From positions 310,001 to 374,000 of the forward strand of contig NZ_SULM01000001.1 of NCBI RefSeq assembly GCF_005250615.1: a DNA stretch of 64,000 bases, read 5' to 3'. The notes below the pieces were generated by a model that saw only the letters and a list, made by a program, of their open reading frames with translations, searched no databases and was not told the DNA's origin. Below, one piece after another: positions 1 through 9,000 of the stretch (positions are counted from its first letter, which is position 1; each line of letters opens with the position of its first letter). A program made the translations under genes and the position numbers. The stretch comes from Pseudomonas rhizoryzae. GTDB taxonomy: Bacteria; Pseudomonadota; Gammaproteobacteria; Pseudomonadales; Pseudomonadaceae.

Positions 1-132
1 TAGCCGAGTCGAGCTGGCGGCTCGCGATTTTGCGATTTCGCGAGCCGCCGCCTAGCCAGAGGTGCGCAACTACACCGCTACGAGCAGGCCAGCGACATCA
101 ACCAAGGCCGGATTCGCAGAACCTTTCAGGGC
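1..132. other. Intergenic stretch at the window edge with a strong hairpin
   Basis: No gene is supported here. Bases 16-27 (GGCGGCTCGCGA) and 38-49 (TCGCGAGCCGCC) are perfect 12-base inverted arms around a 10-base loop. The hairpin lies downstream of rlhA, which ends at 133 on the minus strand, so it may end or protect that transcript. There is no T-tract, so it is not a classical rho-independent terminator. Confidence 0.5.
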
Positions 133-2148
133 TCAGTGGCTATACCCGGTCGGTTTGTTGCGGATGGTCTTGAGCAGGTCTTCCGGGCTGATGCTGGCGA
201 CCGCCTTGGCCGCGGCCTGGCTGCCCGGTAGCGGTAGGTCGAGGATATGGCCCTTCATCTTGCCGACCACGTGCATCTCGCAGGGTTTGCAGTCGAACTT
301 CAGGGTCAGCACCTCGTCGCCATGGACCAACTGCATGGGCGCGACCTTGGTGCGCACCCCGGTGACGCCCTTGGCCTGCTTGGGGCAGAGGTTGAAGGAG
401 AAGCGCAGGCAGTGCTTGGTGATCATCACCGGCACCTCGCCTGGCTCTTCGTGGGCCTCGTAGGCGGCGTCGATCAGTTGCACGCCATGGCGATGATAGA
501 AGTCGCGGGCCTTCTGGTTGTAGACGTTGTAGAGGAACGACAGGTGTGCCTCGGGATAGACCGGCGGCGGACTGGTCTCGGCCTTGCGGCTGCCGCGCGG
601 ATGGGCGGCGATGCGGGCGGCGGTCAGCTGCTCGATGGCCTCGCGGCGCAGCGCCTTGAGTTGCGAATTGGGCACGAAGAAGGCCTGGGGGGCGTCCAGG
701 ACCACGTCCAGGGCGTGGTACTCGGTGGTGCCCAGTTGCGTCAGCAGATCGCGCAGGCCGTCCAGTGCCTGTTCCGGCTTATTGGCCACGCCAAAGGGGC
801 CAGCCAGGGCGACCTCGACACTCACGCCTTCCTCGCTGGTGGCGGTCAGGCTTAGGCGCTCTTCGCGCAGCTCGGCCTGCCAACGTACGCCGATACGGCG
901 CTCGGCGCTGGTCTTGAGCAGCGCCTGCTGCCAGTTGTGGTCCAGGTTGCGCGAGAGCGGATGGTTCGGCCGCAGGCGGAACAGCCCCTCGGGCATCTCG
1001 TTGGGCTCGACGCGATAGCGGTAGCGCTTCTCACCGTCCTCTTCGAATTCTCCTTTCAGTTCGGCGACATTGGCACGGAAGCCCACCACCTCGCGCTTGA
1101 CCAGCACATTGAGGCCGTCGCCATTGGACAGCGGCTCCTGGGTGACGGCGATCAGGTCGCGCTTGTTGACCTTTTCCACCTGGCCGACCGGCAGACCGGT
1201 AAAGGTCGGCGAATCGAAGGCGCCGATATCGATCTTGCGGTCGGTAACGAAGTAGTCGGTGCTGCCGCGGTGGAAGGTCTTGTCCGGATCGGGCACGAAG
1301 AAGTGCGCGGTGCGGCCGCTGGAGGCGCGCGCCAGGTCGCTGCGGTCTTCGAGGATCTCGTCGAGCAGCTGGCGATAGTAGGCGGTGATGTTCTTCACGT
1401 AGCCCACATCCTTGTAGCGCCCCTCGATCTTGAAGGAACGCACCCCGGCCTCGACCAGGACGCGCAGATTGGCGCTCTGGTTGTTGTCCTTCATCGACAG
1501 CAGGTGCTTCTCGTAGGCGATCACTCCGCCTTTTTCGTCCTTGAGGGTGTAGGGCAGGCGGCAGGCCTGGGAACAGTCGCCACGGTTGGCGCTGCGGCCG
1601 GTCTGGGCATGGGAGATGTTGCACTGGCCGGAGAAGGCCACGCACAGGGCGCCATGGATGAAGAATTCGATGGCCGCCTCGGTCTCGGCGGCGATGGCCG
1701 CGATTTCCTTGAGGTTCAGCTCGCGGGCCAGCACCAGTTGGGAAAAGCCGGCCTGGTCGAGAAACTTGGCCCGGCCCAGGGTGCGGATATCCGTCTGGGT
1801 ACTGGCGTGCAACTCGATCGGCGGAATATCCAGCTCCAGCACGCCCATGTCCTGCACGATCAGCGCATCCACGCCCGCGTCGTAGAGCTGATGGATCAGC
1901 TTGCGCGCCGGCTCCAGCTCGTCGTCATGCAGAATGGTGTTGATGGTGGTGAACACCCGCGCATGGTAGCGCCGGGCGAAAGTCACCAGCTCGGCGATCT
2001 CGCTCACCTCATTGCAGGCATTGTGCCGCGCGCCAAAGCTCGGCCCACCAATGTAGACGGCATCCGCCCCATGCAGGATGGCCTCCCGCGCGATCCCGAC
2101 ATCGCGGGCAGGGCTGAGCAATTCCAGATGGTGCTTGGGCAGGGACAT
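133..2148 (-). CDS. rlhA: Peptidase U32-family 23S rRNA hydroxylase RlhA
   Basis: The 671-residue protein belongs to the U32 family. Members of this type hydroxylate C2501 of 23S rRNA in a prephenate-dependent way (established for E. coli RlhA). Residues 161-179 carry the U32 signature (EFFIHGALC followed by SGQC), and C169, C176, C192 and C196 are the conserved cysteines expected to hold an iron-sulfur cluster. The length fits RlhA (about 650 residues) better than the shorter tRNA paralogue TrhP (about 450). A C-terminal domain carries further cysteines in KFDCKPCEMH. It is transcribed alone; the next upstream gene on this strand begins beyond an AT-rich insert. The family is certain; the exact target is inferred from length and similarity. 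Confidence 0.9.
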   Translation of the reverse strand: MSLPKHHLELLSPARDVGIAREAILHGADAVYIGGPSFGARHNACNEVSEIAELVTFARRYHARVFTTINTILHDDELEPARKLIHQLYDAGVDALIVQDMGVLELDIPPIELHASTQTDIRTLGRAKFLDQAGFSQLVLARELNLKEIAAIAAETEAAIEFFIHGALCVAFSGQCNISHAQTGRSANRGDCSQACRLPYTLKDEKGGVIAYEKHLLSMKDNNQSANLRVLVEAGVRSFKIEGRYKDVGYVKNITAYYRQLLDEILEDRSDLARASSGRTAHFFVPDPDKTFHRGSTDYFVTDRKIDIGAFDSPTFTGLPVGQVEKVNKRDLIAVTQEPLSNGDGLNVLVKREVVGFRANVAELKGEFEEDGEKRYRYRVEPNEMPEGLFRLRPNHPLSRNLDHNWQQALLKTSAERRIGVRWQAELREERLSLTATSEEGVSVEVALAGPFGVANKPEQALDGLRDLLTQLGTTEYHALDVVLDAPQAFFVPNSQLKALRREAIEQLTAARIAAHPRGSRKAETSPPPVYPEAHLSFLYNVYNQKARDFYHRHGVQLIDAAYEAHEEPGEVPVMITKHCLRFSFNLCPKQAKGVTGVRTKVAPMQLVHGDEVLTLKFDCKPCEMHVVGKMKGHILDLPLPGSQAAAKAVASISPEDLLKTIRNKPTGYSH

Positions 2149-2196
2149 GGCGGTTCTTCTCGATCAGGTGGGGCACGGCAGGGTGGGTATTGTAGC

Positions 2197-2226
2197 GGGG
2201 GTGGGGGAGGAGGGCACGTGTGGGGG
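2197..2226 (+). other. G-quadruplex-type G-tract cluster upstream of rlhA
   Basis: Four runs of three or more G (GGGGG, GGGGG, GGG, GGGGG) are separated by loops of 1, 4 and 7 bases, which satisfies the usual G3+N1-7 quadruplex pattern. It sits 49-78 bases upstream of the rlhA start, on the strand opposite to rlhA's coding strand. Any effect on rlhA transcription is inference. Confidence 0.35.
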
Positions 2227-2409
2227 CTGGGTGGTTGCCGGTGGGATGGTAAGTCAGTAAAGCATCACCACCTAAAGCCCGTACGAGTTACGCCTGCTTA
2301 TAGAATAAGTGAGATATCAGAGCTATCAGCATAGTTCCTGTATCGGTTTTAGGTTTGGGGCAAAGTGAAAAACGACATCGAAAGTCTACCTGCAATTGAC
2401 TTGGTTAAT

Positions 2410-4923
2410 TTAATCGCTGCCTTTTCCGGAAGCCTGCCTCCTTAACGTAGACACCCCGTCATCTTCCGTTGGGCAGTAAAGGCCTTTATTGATTTTTTGT
2501 ATGTAACCTTTCGAATAAAATGTACCCATTGCATTGGAAAAAATTTTTCTCCACTCCATTAGGGATATTTGATTCAATGCTTTGAATCTACTGTAAATTT
2601 CATCCGCAAGAGCATTTGCTTGCATTGTCTTTCCAGGTGCGAAAGTGGAGATTCTGGCCTGAACAAAGGCAAAAGCTATGAGGTAGATTCTTCGACCAAC
2701 CGGTAGCGGTGCGTTTAAAGCATTTGAGCGTATTTTGTTTCGCTCTGCGCGGAATAAGGCTGCAGCAGCGGCGATATTTAGTGGAAGTCTTGGTTGTAGC
2801 TTGCGGATACGTTTATTGGGTAAGTCTCCAGTAATTATCTTGTCGAGTAATTGTAGTCTCTTTATTTTCTTTGTGTGCAAGTGCAAGGTTTTGTCTGCTG
2901 CGGTGATGCATAAATTACAGTTGCTTTGAGTGACGCCCATGTGCGGTGTCAAGCCATTACAAGTTTCGCAAAATTTAAAAAACAGTAATTCTCTGTGATA
3001 TGACTCTGTAGAAGTTGGTGACTCTGTTTTGACTAGGAAGAGATTTGATGTGGAGCCTTCGGGCCAAAAGTATATGGGTTGGCTCAGGTATTGTGCTAAA
3101 TAATCAATCCACATTCCAGATAAAGCTTTTTCGTCATCGGCTTCTATTAACCACGCCTTCCAAGATTTCGCCCAGGAAATATTTATGCTTTTAAGTTTTA
3201 GTGAGTTTTTTTCTGTCTGAAGAGAGATGATATTACTAATAAGTAGCTTGTTTTTTTCTTCTTGCAAGAGTGCTTGGTTTTCAGGAAAGCTTTTTAGGCG
3301 TGATCTAAAAGCCTCTGCTTCTGCCCAGTGCCGGCTATTTGAGTCATAGATGGCAATGCACTTAGAGGTGGCTCGGGAATAGGCGCTAAAGAGTTCCGCT
3401 GTCTCAAGCCAGTCTGCGCCGAGTATTAAAATAATTGGCGCTTCCAAGCCGCGAAATTTAGCAACAACTTCGCGGCGTGGACGTTCGCTTTCTAGATATT
3501 CAATGAAGCTTGGTGGCAGAAAGCTGGGCGTCAGTATCAGTATTTCTTCAGGAGAGACCCCATCATTTATTAGGTCTTGTCTAACAGATGAGACTGTTTC
3601 GCATGGTGTTGATGTGATTATTTCTATGACGCTGTCAGATTCTAGTGCTCTAGGAGTGGAGTGTTGAAGTTTTGGAGGTACAACCTCTTCGAGTAAATTG
3701 GTGACAGCCCTTGGCATTCGCAGAATAATTGTTAGAGGGAAAGGTTCTGTTTCGAGTAGTTTGCTAAGTTCATTGATTGATATTGTTCCGCGTTCATATG
3801 GGAATACCTGTGTTTCGTCACAGAAAAAAGCTTTTGTTTTATTGTCAAACCAATTGCATAAGGTTGCACACCATGATTGGGTAAGAGCCTGAGCTTCGTC
3901 GACGAGTAGTGCGTCGTAATGATTCATCAACTTTTCATCGATGGCGTCTCTTAAGTCTCGCTCGCATTGTTTCCTGTACCAATCATCGACCTTTTCATTT
4001 TCGCTTCGGTTGAGTGCTGTAGACGCTTGTCCGCATAGGCCATGCCAAGTCATTACGTCGCAAAATTTTAGGCCTGAAAGTTGGGTGCGGATGTGCTCAG
4101 TAAGCTTGGCGTTAAACGAGACAACGAGCACTTTTTTTTGCTGTGCTATTAGTTTTCTAGCTGTTTCAATTACAATTAGAGTTTTGCCAGTTCCTGGCCA
4201 GCCTGTAACGAGAGAGTTATGTGTTTTTATAATCCTGCTTGCTACTTTGCTTTGTTCTTCGGTCAGCTGTAGCCAAACCTTGTTGTTAAACAGGATTCGA
4301 CTGCTCCAGCCCGGTTTTCCATTAATTGTTGGCGTAAGAAATTCGACAATCTTAGCCGCTCGATTTTCGCCTAGATCAGTATTTCTCAGTGTTGTTTTCC
4401 AATAGTCCATCAACTCGATGACTCGCGGTGCAATGTCAGGCATCGCTCGGTAGTCTATATACAAGGGTTGTGCAGGAGTAGTGGAAGAATCGTACATGCC
4501 TGGGGCTGGAGACCTGCCCGTAAAATCAGAGTCAGGGAAAACAAATCCGTAGCCGATTCGAAGTCGGAGTGATGGATCGGCCCCTAACCATCTGGCAATG
4601 CCGTGTGTGTTGTTGCGAGTTTGGCCGATAGGGTCGATGATGTGGTTCTTATGTAAATGAATAAAGCGATTTTTTTCAATTCTGTATTCACCGCTTTTTA
4701 CTTCAAGTACAAGAAGCCCCTTTTTAGGATGGATTATTAAGAAGTCTATCTCTCCGGTTGGCTTGGCTTTCGGATCAAGCGTGCGCACTGCAGAGCAAAG
4801 CCACGGAAGGCTGTGAATAACGGTATAGTCGTTTGGTAATTGTGCTCTGAGCAGAGTATAAAGATCTCTTTCGCCTTCGCTTTCGCTGTCACAAGGACCA
4901 TGATCAGGAATCATCCTTGCCAT
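2410..4923 (-). CDS. NERD nuclease-domain protein fused to an SF1/UvrD-like helicase
   Basis: This 837-residue protein has an N-terminal NERD (nuclease-related) domain with the D60...E74-V-K76 catalytic pattern. A UvrD/SF1-type ATPase follows: Walker A GWPGTGKT at 241-248, Walker B ALLVDEAQ at 338-345, CDETQ at 368-372, a motif V-like KFRGLEAP at 489-496 and a motif VI-like AYSRATS at 514-520. C652, C655, C669 and C672 form a CxxC-x13-CxxC zinc-ribbon pattern. The last ~130 residues are unassigned and may form a winged helix. The start has AAGGA eight bases upstream. The gene and its flanks are far more AT-rich than the genes on either side, and its codon use differs, so transfer is likely. 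It stands alone with no partner methylase or nuclease. DNA processing or phage defence is inferred, not shown. Confidence 0.82.
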   Translation of the reverse strand: MARMIPDHGPCDSESEGERDLYTLLRAQLPNDYTVIHSLPWLCSAVRTLDPKAKPTGEIDFLIIHPKKGLLVLEVKSGEYRIEKNRFIHLHKNHIIDPIGQTRNNTHGIARWLGADPSLRLRIGYGFVFPDSDFTGRSPAPGMYDSSTTPAQPLYIDYRAMPDIAPRVIELMDYWKTTLRNTDLGENRAAKIVEFLTPTINGKPGWSSRILFNNKVWLQLTEEQSKVASRIIKTHNSLVTGWPGTGKTLIVIETARKLIAQQKKVLVVSFNAKLTEHIRTQLSGLKFCDVMTWHGLCGQASTALNRSENEKVDDWYRKQCERDLRDAIDEKLMNHYDALLVDEAQALTQSWCATLCNWFDNKTKAFFCDETQVFPYERGTISINELSKLLETEPFPLTIILRMPRAVTNLLEEVVPPKLQHSTPRALESDSVIEIITSTPCETVSSVRQDLINDGVSPEEILILTPSFLPPSFIEYLESERPRREVVAKFRGLEAPIILILGADWLETAELFSAYSRATSKCIAIYDSNSRHWAEAEAFRSRLKSFPENQALLQEEKNKLLISNIISLQTEKNSLKLKSINISWAKSWKAWLIEADDEKALSGMWIDYLAQYLSQPIYFWPEGSTSNLFLVKTESPTSTESYHRELLFFKFCETCNGLTPHMGVTQSNCNLCITAADKTLHLHTKKIKRLQLLDKIITGDLPNKRIRKLQPRLPLNIAAAAALFRAERNKIRSNALNAPLPVGRRIYLIAFAFVQARISTFAPGKTMQANALADEIYSRFKALNQISLMEWRKIFSNAMGTFYSKGYIQKINKGLYCPTEDDGVSTLRRQASGKGSD

Positions 4924-5305
4924 TTGGGCTTCCTTAGATTTTGTAAAAAATTACGCCTTAGAGGCTATAGTGGGCGTTTCTAATTAAATCAGGAATTTCT
5001 GACTTAATTTTATTCTAGAAAGTTAGGTCAGATCAATGGTTGGAGCTACTTCTTAAGTGAGTTTCAGTTGTCCAATGGGCGTGCTGGCTTCTCAAGTAGG
5101 TTATATGCGAAAATGGTTTGGTCTTGATGTTTGTTTTGTCGGTAGGTATAGGCATGGTGTATGGAAAAACTGGCTGCTGCCTGTTGATTGTTTGCGTAAT
5201 CAACACCCAATAGAGGCTAGTGCAGTAAAAGGGGTTTTAAGATAATTTTACTAATGTCGCACCAAAATAAATGTCGTTGTTATCGAAAAGGAAGAGCAAA
5301 AGGCA
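4924..5305. other. AT-rich intergenic region upstream of the NERD-helicase gene
   Basis: No convincing gene. The stretch keeps the low GC of the NERD-helicase gene up to about 5340, inside the 3' end of the Nudix gene, where GC rises again. It holds the promoter region of the helicase gene and an imperfect inverted repeat at 4998-5032 (TCTGACTTAA against TTAGGTCAGA). A 62-codon plus-strand ORF at 5057-5245 has no good ribosome binding site and no recognisable motif. Confidence 0.6.
4998..5032. promoter_or_regulatory. Imperfect palindrome upstream of the NERD-helicase gene
   Basis: TCTGAC at 4998-5003 is mirrored by GTCAGA at 5027-5032, and the next four bases pair except for one. It lies 75-109 bases upstream of the helicase start, a position suited to an operator or a stem-loop in the leader. 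No regulator gene is nearby. Confidence 0.3.
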
Positions 5306-5785
5306 TCATAAATTCTGTTTTGGCGTTTCGAAAAGCTCGTTATGTCGAAGGCTCGGGGGGCGCAACCCTAAACTAGGCAGAATGGCACGCCTCAATAGTG
5401 GTAAGACCACCTTACGAGTCAGCGGCGCCAACTCCAACTCACAAGCCTCCAACACCGAAACCCACACCACCTCCTCAATTTCAGCCGCTGGAATCGCTTC
5501 ATCTCCAGCTTTCATTGCTACCCAATACAACGCGCAATCAACCATGAATCCAGGCTCATTAGCCGCCGGAGCCTGATACTGGCCGAGAAAGGTGGCGTCG
5601 CTCGGATCGATGACGAGGCCAAGCTCTTCGTGCAGCTCTCGGATCAGGGCATCCAGAGGCTGCTCACCAGGATCGATCTTCCCTCCCGGTTGCATGAAGG
5701 CCGAGGTGCCGCGCTTGCGCACCAGCAGCAGTTGCTGGTGCTCGTTCAGCAGCACGGCTGCCGCGATGTGGAGGGTAGTCGTCAC
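5306..5785 (-). CDS. Nudix hydrolase (MutT-like)
   Basis: The 159-residue protein carries a complete Nudix box: G35-x5-E41-x7-R49-E50-L51-x-E53-E54-x-G56-L57. Such enzymes cleave nucleoside diphosphates linked to another moiety; the substrate cannot be read from the sequence. The chosen start is GTG at 5785, with GGAG eight bases upstream and the family's usual TTTLHIAAAVL opening. The longer in-frame extension to 5986 looks like leader translation. The last ~20 codons are AT-rich and lie at the edge of the foreign insert, so the C-terminus may have been altered by the insertion. Confidence 0.85.
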   Translation of the reverse strand: MTTTLHIAAAVLLNEHQQLLLVRKRGTSAFMQPGGKIDPGEQPLDALIRELHEELGLVIDPSDATFLGQYQAPAANEPGFMVDCALYWVAMKAGDEAIPAAEIEEVVWVSVLEACELELAPLTRKVVLPLLRRAILPSLGLRPPSLRHNELFETPKQNL

Positions 5786-5989
5786 TGTCTGGACTCCGCT
5801 GGGGTGAGGCGGCTTATAGCGTCGCGATGCTGAATCCCTGGGCAGGGCCGGCGATGTGAGGGGGAGTGTACCTCGCTCAGCCAAGTCGCTTCGGTCGTGT
5901 CCTGCGGAGGAAGGTGCTGCGCAGTTTCTTGACGCTCGCGGGAAGGGAGAACGGGTTGCGTTCGTAACCTGTTGCCCAGGAAACAAAAA

Positions 5990-6007
5990 CTGCCATCAGA
6001 CTGCCGT
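5990..6007 (+). promoter_or_regulatory. Pho-box-like direct repeat before the phosphatase autotransporter
   Basis: CTGCCAT-CAGA-CTGCCGT is a 7-4-7 direct repeat with the 11-base period of a PhoB site. The half-sites match CTGTCAT at 6/7 and 5/7. A possible -10 (TACAAC, 6018-6023) begins after a 10-base gap, the usual PhoB geometry. The gene downstream encodes a secreted phosphatase, which fits phosphate-starvation control. Binding is inferred. Confidence 0.5.
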
Positions 6008-6047
6008 CGTAACGTAATACAACCGCTCTAGCCTCGCCGCCTCGTAG

Positions 6048-6064
6048 CAACCTGTAACAGGTTG
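6048..6064. promoter_or_regulatory. Perfect 7-base-arm palindrome in the autotransporter leader
   Basis: CAACCTG-TAA-CAGGTTG is a perfect inverted repeat 28 bases upstream of the GTG start. It could be an operator or a small leader hairpin. A related half (AACCTGTTG) occurs at 5966-5974. Confidence 0.4.
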
Positions 6065-6091
6065 TGTCCATGAGGCTAGGGGGAAGAGTTG

Positions 6092-9000
6092 GTGAAACGT
6101 TCAGGTAACAAACCCGTGGTGATGACGGCTGTGTTCACGGCCTCGCTGCTGGCGCTCTCGGTGCAGGCTGCCAGTCGGTCGAGCAGCAATGCCACCAATG
6201 GCGTCGATCTGCTCTCGGGCTACAACAAGCTCTGGACGCCGGGAGCCACCTGGAATACCGGGAGCCCCACGGCCCTGGGTGCGCCGATCCTGCAGCGTAA
6301 CGAGCAGTATGTGATCGATCTGGCCCATACCCGCACCCACGACCAGGAAGTGGCGGCCTATTACGATGACCGCCGCGATCAGAGCTACAGCCTGATCAGT
6401 GGCCTGGGTTCCCTGGCCAATGCCTATCTGGCGGGCTCCGGCGCCTTCACCACCATCCCGGTATTCGACGACTCCACCCAGACGGTGAAATACGAAGACC
6501 AGGGCAACGGCTCCGGTGACGTCAATTCTCGGTTGGGCAAGGTAGCGGAGTTGGTCAAGGCGATCCGCAACGACGCCTCCACCAGTTCGGCGAAGAACTT
6601 TTACCAGTATCCCCGACCCTGGCGGCAGACCAGCGAGGATATCGTGCCGCTGTCGCTGCACCCTGAGCGCAGCCAGACGCCGCAGAGCGACGGCGGCTTT
6701 CCCAGCGGCCATACCAACGCCGCCTACCTGGCCGCCATCGGCTACGGCTACGCCGTGCCCCAGCGGCTGGGCGAGGAACTCTTCCGCGCCTCGGAATTGG
6801 GCAATAACCGCATCGTCGCCGGCATGCACTCGCCGCTGGATGTGATCGGCGGGCGCATCACCGCCACCTATTTCGCCATCGACAACCTGGTCAACAACGC
6901 CCAGCTGCGCAGCGATGCCTTCGCCCAGGCACAGGCCTATTTCGCCCAGGTGTGCGGCGGCGACATCAACAACTGCGTGGACAAGATCGATCCGGCCACC
7001 GACCGGCAGTCGCAGCATGCCCAGGACAAGGCGCTCTACACCGCCCGCCTGACCTACGGCTTCGCGCCCATCGGCCCGACCAACCTGGCGCCGGTGGTGC
7101 CGGTCAACGCCGAGGTGCTGTTGGAGACGCGCTTCCCTTACCTCAGCGCCAGCCAGCGCCGCGACATCCTGGCCAGCACCGAGCTGTCCTCCGGCTACGT
7201 AGTGATCGACGAATCCAACGGCTACGGTCGCCTCAATCTGATGGCGGCGGCCGATGGCTATGCGTCCTTCAACGGCAACGTGAGCGTCAACATGGACGCC
7301 AGTCTGGGTGGCTTCAACGCTCGCGACGCCTGGCGCAACGACATCGGCGGCAGCGGCAGCCTGACCAAGAACGGCAGTGGCGAACTCATCCTCAGTGGCT
7401 TCAACACCTATACCGGCGGCACGGTGATCAATGGCGGCACCCTGCGCGGCTATGCCCAGGCCTTCGGCAGCGGCGACATCACCGACAACGCCACCCTGGT
7501 GCTGGATCAGTCGGTCAACGACAGCCTGGCCAACAACCTGCACGGTAACGGCAGCCTGGTGAAGACCGGCGTCGGCTCCTTGAGCCTGACCGGTAATAGC
7601 GATTTCTCCGGTACCACCACTGTCAACCAGGGCCGCCTGGCCATCAACGGTAACCTCGGCAATTCGGCGGTGACGGTCAATTCCGGTGCCACCCTCGGCG
7701 GCAACGGCAGCCTGGCCAGTCTGCGCGTGGCCCAGGGCGGTATCCTCGCGCCGGGTAACTCGGTGGGCCAGCTCAACGTCAATGGCAACGTGACCCTCGA
7801 CCAGGGCTCCATCTATCAGGTCGAGACCGATGCCACCGGCCGCGCCGACCGCCTGGTCGCCAGCGGCAGCATCGCCGTGAATGGCGCTACCCTGGCGCTG
7901 GTCTCCAGCCCCTACTGGCAGCCGCTGGGCAGCTATCAGTTGCTCAGCGCCGGCAATGGCCTGAGCGGCAGCTTCGGGCAGATCCAGTCCGACTTCGCCT
8001 TCCTCACCCCGACCCTGAGCTACGGCGCCAACCAGGCGACCCTGAGCCTGCCGCGCAACGGCGTGGCCTTCGCCGACCTGGCCGATGGCCGCAACGCCCG
8101 CGCCGCCGCGGCTGGCCTGGATGCGGCCGGTGCCGGCAATGCGCTGTGGAATCAGGTGGCCGCGACCAATGCCGCTGGCGCTCGCTCGACCTTCCAGAGC
8201 CTGGGCAACGAACTGCACGCCTCCACCAAGACGGTGCTGGTGGAAGACAGCCGCCTGGTGCGCAACGCCATGGCCGAGCGCCTGCACGAGGCCCAGGACG
8301 ATGCGCCGTCCAGCGCCGGTATCCAGGGCCTGGCCGGTACCCCCGAGCGTGGCCTGGTCTGGACCCAGGCCCTCGGCGCCTGGGGTCGCAATGACGGCAG
8401 CCACGACGCCAGCAGCCTGGACAGCCACAGCCATGGCCTGCTGATCGGCGCCGATCTCCCGCTGGACAGCGGCTGGCGCGCCGGTGGCCTGATCGGCTTC
8501 GGCCATACCGATCTCGACCTGCGCGACGAATCGGGCTCGGCCACCAGCACCGACTACCACCTGGGTCTCTACGCCGGCAACCAGTGGGATGCACTGAGCC
8601 TCAAGTTCGGCCTGGCCCATACCTGGCACTCGGTGGAGGCGCGCCGCGATCTCACGATCCTCGGCAGCAACCAGCATCTGGCGCCGGACTATGACGCCGG
8701 CACCACCCAGGCCTTCGGTGAACTGGCCTACCGGATCGACGCGGGCAGCCTGAACCTTTCGCCCTTCGCCAATCTGGCCCATGTGCATCTGCAGACCGAT
8801 GGCTTCCACGAGCGCAGCGGTGTCCTGGCGTTGGACAATCCGCGGCAGAACACCGACGTGACCTTCAGCACCCTGGGCCTGCGCCTGGCGAGCAAGCCGC
8901 TGGGTGACTGGAAGGTGGTACCGAGTGCCACCCTGGGCTGGCGCCATGCCTTCGGTGACACCACGCCGGAGCACGAAGCGGCCTTCGCCGGTGGCCCGAA

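Larger units (their letters stand above)
5786..6091. other. Divergent promoter region between the Nudix and autotransporter genes
   Basis: A 306-base stretch without a supported gene. It holds the upstream signals of both divergent genes: a Pho-box-like direct repeat at 5990-6007 and a 17-base palindrome at 6048-6064, both on the autotransporter side. Confidence 0.6.

Noticed and set aside
937-2334. 465-codon plus-strand frame opposite rlhA
   Set aside because: Antisense shadow; rlhA has the U32 signature and conserved cysteines.
5057-5245. 62-codon plus-strand ORF in the AT-rich insert
   Set aside because: GTG start with a poorly spaced site, no motif and no neighbour in operon; kept only as a possibility.
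2368-5277. AACGACAT near 2368 and ATGTCGTT near 5270 as inverted ends of the insert
   Set aside because: Only eight bases match and nothing else at the edges supports a transposon or attachment site.
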